Assembly (NCBI GenBank): GCA_020073495.1
Contig: JAIQFD010000004.1
Span: forward strand, 609,001 to 673,000
Length of the DNA stretch: 64,000 nucleotides
From: Terriglobia bacterium
Lineage (GTDB): Bacteria; Acidobacteriota; Terriglobia; Terriglobales; Acidobacteriaceae
Direction of reading: 5' to 3'
In this document: positions 8,557-17,110 of the stretch, one piece after another
Layout: each line of letters opens with the position of its first letter
Position numbering within the stretch: the first letter of the stretch is position 1
Position numbers and translations under genes: made by a program
The notes under the pieces: model-generated
Databases searched by the model: none
What the model was told of the DNA's origin: nothing
Seen by the model: the letters and a program-made list of their open reading frames with translations, nothing else

Positions 8557-10503
8557 ATGCTGAAGAGATTCGTCAACAAGCGGGTCGATCCCGATTGGCT
8601 GAACACAAATTTCCCCTGCATGATGGCGTGCCCGGCGCACACCAACGCGGGGCGCTACGTGGCGCTCATCGCCGAAGGCCGATTCGAGGAGGCCTACCGC
8701 ATTGCGCGCGCTCCCAATCCCCTGGCCAGCATCTGCGGGCGAGTGTGTGCGCATCCCTGCGAGACGGCGTGCCGCCGGGGCGAGATCGACAAGCCGATCG
8801 CCATCCGCGCACTCAAGAGGTTTCTCACCGAGCGGTACGGACCGGAGGCGAAGGGCGGCGGCCTGCCCCGTCCGCAACCGTCGGAGAAGCTTCCTTACAA
8901 GGTCGCGATCGTCGGCGCAGGGCCAGTTGGACTCTCGGCCGCGCACGACCTGGCGCTGATGGGTTACTCGGTCACGCTGTTCGAGGCCGCGCCGGTGGCG
9001 GGCGGCATGCTCTACCTCGGCATCCCCGAGTACCGGCTGCCGCGCGACGTGGTGGAGGCGCAAGTGCGCGAGATCCTGGAAACCGGCGACATCACCCTTA
9101 AGCTGAACCACTCCGCCGGCCGCGACTTCACCGTCGCCGAGCTGCGGCGCGACTTCAACGCGGTGCTCATCGCAGTGGGCGCGCACAAGAGCCGCGACCT
9201 CTCCATTCCCGGTGTGGACCTCGACGGCGTACACAAAGGAATCGATTTCCTGCTCAACGTGAACCTCGGCTACAAGTTCACCATCGGCAAGAAGGTAGTG
9301 GTGATCGGCGGCGGCAACGTCGCCATGGACGTGGCCCGGTCGGCGGCGCGCGAGGTGCTCAAGCAGCACGAGCCGGAGATCGAGCCGGATGCGGAGAATG
9401 TCGCCGCGGTGGCAATGAAAGAGATGGTGGACGTCTCGCTCTCGGCGCTGCGCATGGGCGCGCGCGAGGTGAACATCGTCTGCCTGGAGCGGCGCTTCGA
9501 GATGCCCGCCGCGCTGGAGGAGATCGAGGAGGCCGAGACCGAAGGCATCATCATGCATCCCGGCTTCGGGCCCAAGCGCATTGTCGGAGAAAACGGCAGA
9601 GTCACCGCGCTGGAGACGCTCGACACCAAGTGGGTCTTTGACGAGAACAAGCGCTTCAACCCCGCTTTTTACGAGGGCAGCGAGAAGCTGATCGAGTGCG
9701 ACACCGTCATCATGGCCATCGGGCAGGCGCCGAAGCTCGATTTCATCCGTCCTGACGACGGCGTGCAGATCTCTCCGCGTGGCCTGATCACGGTGAACCG
9801 CGAGAACCTGATGACCACGGCGCCGGGTATCTTCGCCGGCGGCGACTGCGTGTTCGGGCCACGGCTGATCATCGACAGCGTGGGCGACGGCAAGCGCGCC
9901 GCGGTGGGCATCGACGAATACCTGCGCGGCCGCAAGCACGCCGATCCGAGCATCGAGGTCGAAGTGCTCCCGCGCCATGGCATGTTCCTGAACTACATGG
10001 ATTTCGAACGGCCGCCGATCCCCATGCTACCGCTGGAACGGCGCACCGGCATGACCGAGGTGGAGATCGGATATAGCGAAAACGAGGCGATGGCGGAAGC
10101 GCGCCGCTGCCTGCGCTGTTATATCAACACCGTATTCGAAGGCAACGAGGCCGATGGCAGCGAATGCGTGCTGTGCGGAGGCTGTGTGGACGTCTGCCCC
10201 GAGCAGTGTCTGACGCTGGTGTCGCTGGACCGCATGGACCTGTCCGCGATGGCGGAGGCCGCGCGCGCCAACCCGGACCAGTTCGGTGTCGAGTTGACCG
10301 ACGTCGCGCCCGGCGAACTGGGCGCCGTCAGCGGCTCCGCCATGATCAAGGACGAGACCCGCTGCATCCGCTGCGGACTTTGCGCCATGCGCTGCCCGGT
10401 GAACACCATCACCATGGAAGCATTCCACCTGATCTCCGCCGAACCCACCGGGCTCATCCCCTTGCAGTCGATGGACCTGGTGCAGATCGCCCCGGCGAAA
10501 TGA
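8557..10503 (+). CDS. NAD(P)H/FAD-dependent Fe-S oxidoreductase (GltD/NfnL-like)
   Basis: A 648-residue cytoplasmic flavoprotein. Residues 1-110 form a GltD-type Fe-S domain (C21, C25, then CGRVCAHPCETAC). Two Rossmann motifs follow: GAGPVG for FAD and GGGNVA for NAD(P). The C-terminal 120 residues carry two [4Fe-4S] motifs, CVLCGGCVDVC and CIRCGLCAMRC. The protein should exchange electrons between NAD(P)H and an Fe-S acceptor. It leads the Rieske/cytochrome b operon with a six-base gap, suggesting electrons enter or leave that complex through it. No glutamate synthase large subunit is nearby, so a role in glutamate synthesis is unlikely. Confidence 0.88.
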   Translation: MLKRFVNKRVDPDWLNTNFPCMMACPAHTNAGRYVALIAEGRFEEAYRIARAPNPLASICGRVCAHPCETACRRGEIDKPIAIRALKRFLTERYGPEAKGGGLPRPQPSEKLPYKVAIVGAGPVGLSAAHDLALMGYSVTLFEAAPVAGGMLYLGIPEYRLPRDVVEAQVREILETGDITLKLNHSAGRDFTVAELRRDFNAVLIAVGAHKSRDLSIPGVDLDGVHKGIDFLLNVNLGYKFTIGKKVVVIGGGNVAMDVARSAAREVLKQHEPEIEPDAENVAAVAMKEMVDVSLSALRMGAREVNIVCLERRFEMPAALEEIEEAETEGIIMHPGFGPKRIVGENGRVTALETLDTKWVFDENKRFNPAFYEGSEKLIECDTVIMAIGQAPKLDFIRPDDGVQISPRGLITVNRENLMTTAPGIFAGGDCVFGPRLIIDSVGDGKRAAVGIDEYLRGRKHADPSIEVEVLPRHGMFLNYMDFERPPIPMLPLERRTGMTEVEIGYSENEAMAEARRCLRCYINTVFEGNEADGSECVLCGGCVDVCPEQCLTLVSLDRMDLSAMAEAARANPDQFGVELTDVAPGELGAVSGSAMIKDETRCIRCGLCAMRCPVNTITMEAFHLISAEPTGLIPLQSMDLVQIAPAK

Positions 10504-10509
10504 GGCCGT

Positions 10510-10998
10510 ATGTCTGACGAAGAGAACAAACACCGGCAGGAACTCGATGACGCGACCCGGCGCAACTTCCTGGTGAAGTTGGGGCTGGGATCGGTGGCGG
10601 TGGCCGGGCTGGGCACGACCGTCTTCGCCTACCAGTACCTGTCGCCCAACGTACTGTACGAGCCGTCGCCGACCGTGAATGCGGGCAAGCCGGACCAGTA
10701 TCCGCTGGACTCCGTGACGCTCGATCCGCAGACCGGCATCTTCGTGGTGCACGCGGCGGAGGGTTTCTACGCGCTGAGTGCGACCTGCACGCACCTGGGC
10801 TGCCTGACGGCGTACAAGCCGGAGCTGGGCATCATCGCCTGCCCCTGCCACGGCAGCAAGTTCCACAAGGACGGCACCAAGATCGAGGGCCCGGCGCCCA
10901 AGCCGCTGCCCTGGCTGCGCATGTGGCTCAGTGAAGACGGCGAGCTGATGGTGGACCGCTCCACGCAGATCGCCTCGCGCCAGATGGTGAGGGTCTAG
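10510..10998 (+). CDS. Rieske [2Fe-2S] protein of a bc complex
   Basis: A 162-residue protein with a Tat-like anchor ([10 protein letters not shown] at residues 16-25, then a hydrophobic stretch). The Rieske cluster ligands are C93 and H95 (CTHLGC) and C111 and H114 (CPCH), with C98 and C113 placed for the usual disulfide. It takes electrons from quinol at the Qo site and passes them to a cytochrome c. It lies directly upstream of cytochrome b6 with one base between stop and start. Confidence 0.95.
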   Translation: MSDEENKHRQELDDATRRNFLVKLGLGSVAVAGLGTTVFAYQYLSPNVLYEPSPTVNAGKPDQYPLDSVTLDPQTGIFVVHAAEGFYALSATCTHLGCLTAYKPELGIIACPCHGSKFHKDGTKIEGPAPKPLPWLRMWLSEDGELMVDRSTQIASRQMVRV

Positions 10999-10999
10999 T

Positions 11000-11758
11000 A
11001 TGCGGATCTTCCCCGAAACCTACGTCCGGCAAGTGGCCGAGAGCCGGGTGTGGAAGTCGGTGTTCCGCAGCGGCACCGGCTTCAGCAACCTGAAGCGCGC
11101 GCGCTTCGTGCAGCAGAACGTTTTCCTGCACCTGTTCTCGGTGAAAGCGCGGCAGCGCGTCCTGGACTTCAGCGTGACCTGGTACCTGGGGGCGCTGAGC
11201 TTCGCCACCTTCGGCATCCTAGTCATCACCGGCATCCTCCTCATGCTGTACTACCACCCGTCGGTGCCGCAGGCGTACGCGGACATGAAGGACCTGGAGT
11301 TCGTGGTGTCGTCGGGGGTGTTCCTGCGCAACCTGCACCGCTGGTCGGCGCACGCCATGGTGTTTCTGGTGTTCGCGCACATGTTCAAGGTGTTCTACCG
11401 GGGGGCGTACAAGCCTCCGCGCGAGTTCAACTGGGTGATCGGCGTGGTGCTGCTGCTGCTGACGCTGTTCCTTAGCTACACCGGCTACCTGCTGCCCTGG
11501 GACCAGCTGGCGTTCTGGGCGATCACGGTGGGCAGCAACATCGCCTCGGCGGTGCCGGTGCTGGGCGGCAAGATCCGCTTCCTGATGCTGGGCGGCAACC
11601 AGGTGAACGCCAACGCGCTGCTGCGCTTCTACGTGCTGCACTGCATGATCCTGCCGTTGGTCGCGATCTTCTTCATCGCGGTCCACTTCTGGCGGATCCG
11701 CAAGGACGGCGGCCTGTACACGGGCGTTCCCACGACCGAGGGAGAAGAGAAGCGATGA
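11000..11758 (+). CDS. Cytochrome b6-type subunit
   Basis: A four-helix cytochrome b N-terminal domain with two haem b ligand pairs: H113/H127 (LHRWSAH...FAHMF) and H214/H229. The 15-residue step of the second pair is the b6 type rather than the mitochondrial type (14). Together with the next gene it makes the quinol-oxidising core of a split bc complex. The ATG at 11000 starts one base after the Rieske stop, and the stop overlaps the start of subunit IV (ATGA). Confidence 0.95.
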   Translation: MRIFPETYVRQVAESRVWKSVFRSGTGFSNLKRARFVQQNVFLHLFSVKARQRVLDFSVTWYLGALSFATFGILVITGILLMLYYHPSVPQAYADMKDLEFVVSSGVFLRNLHRWSAHAMVFLVFAHMFKVFYRGAYKPPREFNWVIGVVLLLLTLFLSYTGYLLPWDQLAFWAITVGSNIASAVPVLGGKIRFLMLGGNQVNANALLRFYVLHCMILPLVAIFFIAVHFWRIRKDGGLYTGVPTTEGEEKR

Positions 11759-12453
11759 GCGACGGAAAAGATTTCATCGCGGAAGCCAATTCCAACGCGC
11801 GGCAGGCGCCCGTGCGGGTGGCGTTCGTTACGCGGCGGACGTCACCCGCGGTGAAAACCCGCGACGAAGACCTGGTGATGACCTATCCCGAAGTCTTCTT
11901 CCGTGCGGCGGTGGCCGTGATGAGCGTGGCCATCGCGCTGGTGTGGATCTCGCTGCTGTTCAACGCGCCGCTGGAGGGCCTGGCGGACCCGATGCACACC
12001 CCCAATCCGGCCAAGGCGCCGTGGTACTTCCTGGGGTTGCAGGAGCTGCTGCACTACTTCCCGCCGGTCTTCGCGGGCGTGCTCATCCCGGGAATGGTGG
12101 TGATGGCGCTCATCGTCGTTCCGTACTTCAACATCAACATCCAGGCCGAAGGGCTGTGGCTGCGCGACCGGAAGCGGCGGCTGCGGATCTTCGGTGCGGT
12201 GGTGGCGGTATTGGTCGTATTCCTCGCCGTCTTCGAGGTGTGGGTGGCGCTGGCGCCGACGGTGGTGATCGCCGCCTTGATGCTGTGGGCGGCTTACTCT
12301 GCGGCGCACCCGGAGACGAAGCGGCGCATCCCGGCCAAGCCGCTCTCGTTCTGGATCATGACCTGGTTCCTGGCGGAGGCGGCCGTGCTCACCGCGGTGG
12401 GCACGTTCTTCCGCGGGCCCGGGTGGTCGTGGGTCTGGCCCTGGAGGCAATAG
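11755..12453 (+). CDS. Cytochrome b subunit IV-like protein
   Basis: A 232-residue C-terminal cytochrome b domain with a polar N-terminus of about 45 residues, then hydrophobic helices. The Qo-site PEWY motif is replaced by APWY at residues 88-91, inside [14 protein letters not shown], a form associated with menaquinol-oxidising complexes. Two extra C-terminal helices (about 145-225) extend beyond plain subunit IV. The gene overlaps cytochrome b6 by four bases and its TAG abuts the GTG of the octahaem cytochrome, so the complex is translated as one unit. Confidence 0.92.
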   Translation: MSDGKDFIAEANSNARQAPVRVAFVTRRTSPAVKTRDEDLVMTYPEVFFRAAVAVMSVAIALVWISLLFNAPLEGLADPMHTPNPAKAPWYFLGLQELLHYFPPVFAGVLIPGMVVMALIVVPYFNINIQAEGLWLRDRKRRLRIFGAVVAVLVVFLAVFEVWVALAPTVVIAALMLWAAYSAAHPETKRRIPAKPLSFWIMTWFLAEAAVLTAVGTFFRGPGWSWVWPWRQ

Positions 12454-14493
12454 GTGGCACTGGGAGACAGAATCAAGTCGGTCTGGCGCGCGCTGTTCGG
12501 CGACAGCATGCGCGCCTTCGGCAGCATGGCATTCATCCTGCTGGTTTCGCTGGCCATCGCTCCGGCGAAGGATTATTTCAGCGAGTGGCGCCACTACCAG
12601 AAGCAGTACCTGGACACCATCCGGCACCGCTCGGACGCAGTCACGCTGGAGCGCCACTTCGAGCGCGGCCTGCACCAGACCTGGATCCCCGAGATGGGCG
12701 TGGTGGACCGCTGCACCACCTGTCATAGCGGACTCAAAGAAGCCAGCCTGAAGGACGTCGCCACGCAGCCGTTCCGGCCGCATCCGCCGATCCCCCATAC
12801 GCTGACGCAGTTCGGGTGCGTCACTTGCCACCGCGGGCAGGGCGCCGCGACCACGGTCGAGGAAGCGCACCACAGCACGCTGGCGTGGGAGCAGCCGATC
12901 CTGCTGGCGAAGTATCAGGAGTCAGGCTGCGGGCAATGCCATCTGAAGGCGCTCGCGGGCACGCCCACGCTGAACCAGGGCCGCACCCTGCTGGCGCGCG
13001 AAGGATGTGTACGCTGCCATTCCGTCAAGCTCGGTGACGGCACCGCGCTGACCGCGACCGACGACCCCCCCGATCTCAGACACATCGCGGACAAGTCCAC
13101 GCGGGAGTGGATCTTCGCCTGGATCAAGAATCCGCAAGGGTACTCGGCAGTGGCCACGATGCCGAACTTCCAGTTCAGCGACAACGACGCGCGCGACGTC
13201 TCGGCATTCCTGATGGCGCAGAGCACGCCGCTGGCGCAAGTTTCTGCTGCGCCGCCGGCCGCGACGGACGCCGGCACAGCGGGGGCCAGCCTGTATGGCG
13301 AGTCGTTCTGCGCCAGTTGCCACTCCATGCAAAACGCGGCCGGGAACCTGGTCGGCGGAGACGTGGGGCCGGAGCTCACAAAGGTAGGAAACAAGGTGAG
13401 GCCGCAGTGGCTCGCTGCATGGCTGCGGGACCCGAATCACTACGATCCCGACACCAAAATGCCGCGCTACCGCTTCGACGAGAAGCAGGTCGCGCTGCTC
13501 ACCGGCTTTCTGCAAAGCAAGACGGATAGCGACCTGCTGGCGAACGTCCACCTGAGCGATGCGACGCCGGAGCAGATCCAACACGGCAAGCAGTTGGTCA
13601 CCGAGTACGGATGCGCGGCGTGCCACGCGATCAACGGCATCAAGAATGCGGAAAACTTCGCGCCCGACCTGACGCGCGTGGGCAGCCGATCGCTCTCGCA
13701 GCTGGCGTTCGCGGAGGGCGTGGCGCACACGCTGCCTGACTACATCACGGCCAAGGTGCGCAACCCGCGGGCGTTCGGGCCGGGGCTGAAGATGCCGCAA
13801 TTCTCGCTTACGGCGCAGCAGGTGGATGCCCTGACCACCGCGCTGCTGGCGCAGACCGAGCGCTCGCAGACGCAGCCGCCGTCGCTGCGCATCGCCTCCG
13901 TGCATGAGTCGAATTACCAGCCGGCAGGGAAAGCGGCGAAGCTGATCGAAGACCTGCGCTGCTTCAGTTGCCACGCCATCAATGGCCGCGGCGGGGACAT
14001 GGCGCCCGACCTGAGCTGGGAAGGCAGTTCGGTGCAGCGCAAGTGGCTCGAAGATTTCCTCAAGAACCCGAACACGCTGCGGCCAGCCCTCATCCGGCGC
14101 ATGCCGAAGTTCAACCTGACGCAAGGGGAGATCGCCACGCTGACCGACTTCATCATGACCGTCTACCAGAGCCCGGCCATCGACCGCGATGCAACCATGA
14201 ACTTCACGCCGGCCGAGGTCGAGCAGGGGCGGCAGATTTTCTATTCGAAGTACAACTGCCAGTCGTGCCACATCGCCGACTACCAGAAAGACAAGGGCTA
14301 CATCGGTCCGGCGCTGACGCAGGTGGGGACGCGGCTGACCGCGCCCTGGATCTTTGCCTGGATGAAGAACCCGCAGGCGCTGCGTCCGGGCGCCATCGAG
14401 CCCAACCAGCACATTAGCGACGGAGATGCCCGGGCCTTGACCGCTTTCCTCATGAGCTTGAAATCCAGCGGAAAGCAGGTGGCGAAGAAATGA
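12454..14493 (+). CDS. Membrane-anchored octahaem cytochrome c
   Basis: A 679-residue protein with one N-terminal hydrophobic helix (about residues 21-38) and eight CxxCH motifs: CTTCH, CVTCH, CGQCH, CVRCH, CASCH, CAACH, CFSCH and CQSCH. The later ones fall in repeated class I modules with WxxxWxKNP-type and PNF/PxF segments. It occupies the place of cytochrome c1/f in this bc operon and is expected to accept electrons from the Rieske protein. The start is GTG, directly after the subunit IV stop, and the end overlaps the next gene (ATGA). Confidence 0.93.
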   Translation: MALGDRIKSVWRALFGDSMRAFGSMAFILLVSLAIAPAKDYFSEWRHYQKQYLDTIRHRSDAVTLERHFERGLHQTWIPEMGVVDRCTTCHSGLKEASLKDVATQPFRPHPPIPHTLTQFGCVTCHRGQGAATTVEEAHHSTLAWEQPILLAKYQESGCGQCHLKALAGTPTLNQGRTLLAREGCVRCHSVKLGDGTALTATDDPPDLRHIADKSTREWIFAWIKNPQGYSAVATMPNFQFSDNDARDVSAFLMAQSTPLAQVSAAPPAATDAGTAGASLYGESFCASCHSMQNAAGNLVGGDVGPELTKVGNKVRPQWLAAWLRDPNHYDPDTKMPRYRFDEKQVALLTGFLQSKTDSDLLANVHLSDATPEQIQHGKQLVTEYGCAACHAINGIKNAENFAPDLTRVGSRSLSQLAFAEGVAHTLPDYITAKVRNPRAFGPGLKMPQFSLTAQQVDALTTALLAQTERSQTQPPSLRIASVHESNYQPAGKAAKLIEDLRCFSCHAINGRGGDMAPDLSWEGSSVQRKWLEDFLKNPNTLRPALIRRMPKFNLTQGEIATLTDFIMTVYQSPAIDRDATMNFTPAEVEQGRQIFYSKYNCQSCHIADYQKDKGYIGPALTQVGTRLTAPWIFAWMKNPQALRPGAIEPNQHISDGDARALTAFLMSLKSSGKQVAKK

Positions 14494-15212
14494 GACAGAC
14501 AGCCATCTTGATGATGCTCACGCTCGGACTGGCGGGCTGCTCGCAGCAGCCGGCAAAGAACGCCGGTCCGCAAGCGAAAGCCTTCGGCACGGCCATCGTG
14601 GTCTCGAGCGGCGACAAGCAGGTCGCGGCCAGCGGCATGGCGCTCGACCAGGCCGTGGTCGTGCAAGTGAACGACGCGCAGGGAAGCGCCGTTGCGGGTG
14701 CAGCGGTCACATTGGCCGGCCCGTCGGGCGCGAGCTTTCAGCCAGCGTCGGGACTCACCGACGCCAGCGGGCAGTTCACTGCGGCGATCTCTCTGGGAAG
14801 TTCCGGGCGCTACCAATTGACTGCCAGCACACCGGACAAGAGCGGCAAAGCGGTGTCAGTCAACATAACGGCAGTTTCGCTGGGCTACGAGCAGACGCTG
14901 GGGCGGCAGCTCAGCACGCAGTACTGCACCCGCTGCCACGATCCCGAGTCCACGCCCGAGCGGGTGTCGAATTTCGACAACCTCGACCCCAAGCCGCACG
15001 CCTTCACCGAGGGCGAGACGCTCAACAAGCTCGCGGACACCGACCTGACGGCGATCATCGGTCACGGCGGCCCGGCGCTGAGCAAGTCGCCCAGCATGCC
15101 GCCATACGGATACACGCTTTCCAGCGCCGAGATCCGCGCGCTGGTGGCGTACATACGCGCGGTCCAGGACCCTCCCTATCGCACACCCGGGGTGGTGTAT
15201 GCGCAGAAGTAG
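14490..15212 (+). CDS. Lipoprotein monohaem cytochrome c with Ig-like domain
   Basis: A lipobox LAGC places the lipidated Cys at residue 17, so the mature protein is membrane-tethered. Residues of about 30-125 form a bacterial Ig-like or carboxypeptidase-regulatory beta domain (VAGAAVTLAGPSGASF). A C-terminal cytochrome domain follows, with haem site C146, C149, H150 and a likely Met ligand in SPSMPPYG. It is the last redox protein of the operon and could hand electrons on to a soluble or outer-membrane acceptor. The start overlaps the octahaem gene stop. Confidence 0.85.
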   Translation: MRQTAILMMLTLGLAGCSQQPAKNAGPQAKAFGTAIVVSSGDKQVAASGMALDQAVVVQVNDAQGSAVAGAAVTLAGPSGASFQPASGLTDASGQFTAAISLGSSGRYQLTASTPDKSGKAVSVNITAVSLGYEQTLGRQLSTQYCTRCHDPESTPERVSNFDNLDPKPHAFTEGETLNKLADTDLTAIIGHGGPALSKSPSMPPYGYTLSSAEIRALVAYIRAVQDPPYRTPGVVYAQK

Positions 15213-16458
15213 TGCCATGGCCGGCCTGGCAGTCGTCCTGCTTGCGGCGATCGCAGCCGGCCAGGTGACCTCCCCCATGGACATCAACGAGCCGGGCCCG
15301 CAAGTCCTCCAGTCGAAGTACATGGCGCAGCTGCAGAAGCTCGCCACCAGCGTGCGCCTGCAAAAGTACCCGTACGCCTTCTATTTCAGCCGCAAGCTGG
15401 ACATCGACGAAGCGCAGCAGAAGACGCTGGCGCAATCCGGGATCCGCTTCGAGAGGTTCGACGACAAGATGGTGCTGGCGGTGACGGGCAATTACTACGC
15501 CTCGTATTCCGCGGAACTGGTGGACCGTTCGCACCGCGTCCGGCAGACCTTCAACGACGTGATCCTGCCCATCCTGCGCGCGGCGGTCGGCGCGTTCGGG
15601 AGCGACGAGCCGTTCCGCACCTACGGCTTCGAGATCTCGCATCACGTGCGCACGAAGGTGCTGGGGGTGAGCACGGAAGCGGCGGAAAACGTAGTCATCC
15701 TGCTGCCGCGGGAGGTGGCGCACAAGCTGGTTGCGGCCACCACGCCGGAGCAGCAGCAAGCCGCGGTGCTCGATGCCGAGGTGTACCTGGGCAGCAAGCC
15801 GATGGTGCTGTGGCTGACCGGCGACGAGCCGCAGGTGGCGCCCAAAGGCATGGAGCGCAGCGCCCGCAAGCAAAAATCGGCGGGCACCGGGGCGACGACG
15901 CAGTCACCCGTTGGCTTCGACCTGACCACGTCCGACACGCCGCTGGTCTCGCAACGGCTGGTCAGCGCGCCGGCAGCGCCGGTGCGGCTCGTCACGCCGG
16001 ACACCCTGCGCAGCCTCTACCTCGCGAACCAGGACACCATCGCGCGCATGGTGCGCGAACTGGACCCCCAGGCGCACTTCGTTCCCTACGTCCTGCCCAG
16101 CTTCATCGCCTTCCGCCAAGGCGCGTACCTCCAGGTGCCCATGACGACCGAGCTTCCCGCTGGCACGGAGGGATCGCAGTACCGCCTGGCGGCCATGGCC
16201 TTCGACCAGCACATCGCCCACCTGGTGCGTCCGGCGCTGACCTACTTCGCCGACAGTTCTACGTTCGACGGCATCGACTTCAGCACCACGGTAAAGGTCC
16301 CGGGCAGCAAAACGGTGCAGTCGGTGGAGTACATCCTCGGCTTCCAGGCCATGCAGTGCTTCGCGAAGTATGACTGCACGGGACAGCAGATGCTGAACGC
16401 CGGCGCGGTGCTCATCAATGGCGAGCGCGCGGCCGTCGACCTGCAAAAAGCGCAGTAG
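15199..16458 (+). CDS. Exported protein of unknown function ending the bc operon
   Basis: A 419-residue protein with an N-terminal signal peptide (GLAVVLLAAIAAG) and no CxxCH, metal-binding or catalytic motif that I recognise. The mature part has two alpha/beta regions separated by a Lys/Ser/Thr-rich linker near residues 220-240. ATG 15199 overlaps the lipoprotein gene; ATG 15217 would leave a shorter leader and is also plausible. Its tight linkage suggests a structural or assembly role in the cytochrome complex, but this is inference from position only. Confidence 0.7.
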   Translation: MRRSSAMAGLAVVLLAAIAAGQVTSPMDINEPGPQVLQSKYMAQLQKLATSVRLQKYPYAFYFSRKLDIDEAQQKTLAQSGIRFERFDDKMVLAVTGNYYASYSAELVDRSHRVRQTFNDVILPILRAAVGAFGSDEPFRTYGFEISHHVRTKVLGVSTEAAENVVILLPREVAHKLVAATTPEQQQAAVLDAEVYLGSKPMVLWLTGDEPQVAPKGMERSARKQKSAGTGATTQSPVGFDLTTSDTPLVSQRLVSAPAAPVRLVTPDTLRSLYLANQDTIARMVRELDPQAHFVPYVLPSFIAFRQGAYLQVPMTTELPAGTEGSQYRLAAMAFDQHIAHLVRPALTYFADSSTFDGIDFSTTVKVPGSKTVQSVEYILGFQAMQCFAKYDCTGQQMLNAGAVLINGERAAVDLQKAQ

Positions 16459-16459
16459 G

Positions 16460-16479
16460 GCGGGATCCCGCGTTTTTTC
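16460..16479 (+). terminator. Short palindrome plus T6, possible terminator of the bc operon
   Basis: GCGGGATCCCGC at 16460-16471 is self-complementary and is followed by GTTTTTTC. The stem can only be four or five base pairs around a tiny loop, so termination strength is doubtful. Its place right after the last gene of the operon supports the call. Confidence 0.45.
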
Positions 16480-16500
16480 TTCGGGACATCCGGAATTCAT

Positions 16501-16529
16501 TTGGCGAATCCGCGCCAGACGTGTATGAT
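16501..16529 (+). promoter_or_regulatory. Sigma-70-type promoter of the cold-shock gene
   Basis: TTGGCG (16501-16506) and TATGAT (16524-16529) are separated by exactly 17 bases. Transcription would start near 16536 and leave a leader of about 110 bases before the cold-shock ATG, in line with the long leaders of cold-shock mRNAs. Confidence 0.6.
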
Positions 16530-16646
16530 AGGGGTGCGTTTGAAGTGAAGCGGTTGTGAGCAAGTTTCTCTCGCGAGTTTCCTGCCCTGCAGTACCTTCC
16601 GATTCAGTGTCAACGTAAATCAAAAAGAGAAAAGAGTTACAAACAA

Positions 16647-16847
16647 ATGGAACAAGGAACAGTGAAGTGGTTTAACGACGCCAAGGGCTTCGGCTTTATC
16701 AGCCGCGAGACCGGCGAAGACGTGTTCGTGCATTTCTCGGCCATCCAGGCAAGCGGTTTCCGCAGCCTGCGTGAAGGCCAGGCGGTGCAGTTCACCGTGA
16801 CCAAGGGACCGAAAGGGCTCCAGGCAGAGAACGTCCAGCCGCTGTAA
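16647..16847 (+). CDS. Cold-shock domain protein (CspA family)
   Basis: A 66-residue single cold-shock domain with the RNA-binding motifs KGFGFI and DVFVHF and the family N-terminus GTVKWFN. It binds single-stranded RNA and DNA as an RNA chaperone in the cytoplasm. It is a monocistronic unit with its own promoter (16501-16529), a long leader and a hairpin terminator directly downstream. Confidence 0.96.
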   Translation: MEQGTVKWFNDAKGFGFISRETGEDVFVHFSAIQASGFRSLREGQAVQFTVTKGPKGLQAENVQPL

Positions 16848-16869
16848 ATAGCAGCGCGGAAAGTTCAAG

Positions 16870-16893
16870 AAGGCGGCTTAGCAGCCGCCTTTT
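16870..16893 (+). terminator. Rho-independent terminator of the cold-shock gene
   Basis: AAGGCGGCT and AGCCGCCTT form a nine-pair stem around TAGC, followed by TTT and a T-containing tail. It starts 23 bases after the stop codon. Confidence 0.8.
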
Positions 16894-16932
16894 GCATTTG
16901 GGGGCACGACCTAGTAACAGTCTGTCGAGCGA

Positions 16933-16954
16933 TTTGCGGGGGAACCTCCGCAAA
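16933..16954 (+). promoter_or_regulatory. 22-bp inverted repeat, likely operator of the receiver genes
   Basis: TTTGCGGGGG (16933-16942) and CCTCCGCAAA (16945-16954) are inverted repeats with one mismatch and a two-base centre. A TATACT -10 box follows five bases later at 16960-16965, so a bound dimer would cover the -35 region. That suggests a repressor site controlling the genes from 17111 onward. The regulator is not known. Confidence 0.5.
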
Positions 16955-17110
16955 CAGCGTATACTCAAGACACCACTTGACCCCGAAGACACATCGCTAT
17001 CCCACCTTGCGCCTTCGCGATTGAGAAGATCCGTCCCGCAGAAGAAGCCCATTCCTCCTGCGCGGCGCCACACAGGTCCAGGCCGTCACCATTCGGGAAA
17101 CGAGGATCTC

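Noticed and set aside
8281-9978. Long minus-strand frame (565 codons) opposite the flavoprotein gene
   Set aside because: It is the antisense shadow of a clear GltD/NfnL-type gene, with His/Asp/Arg-biased composition and no domain.
12922-14412. Long minus-strand frame opposite the octahaem cytochrome
   Set aside because: The plus strand has eight CxxCH motifs in order; the antisense frame has no recognisable domain.
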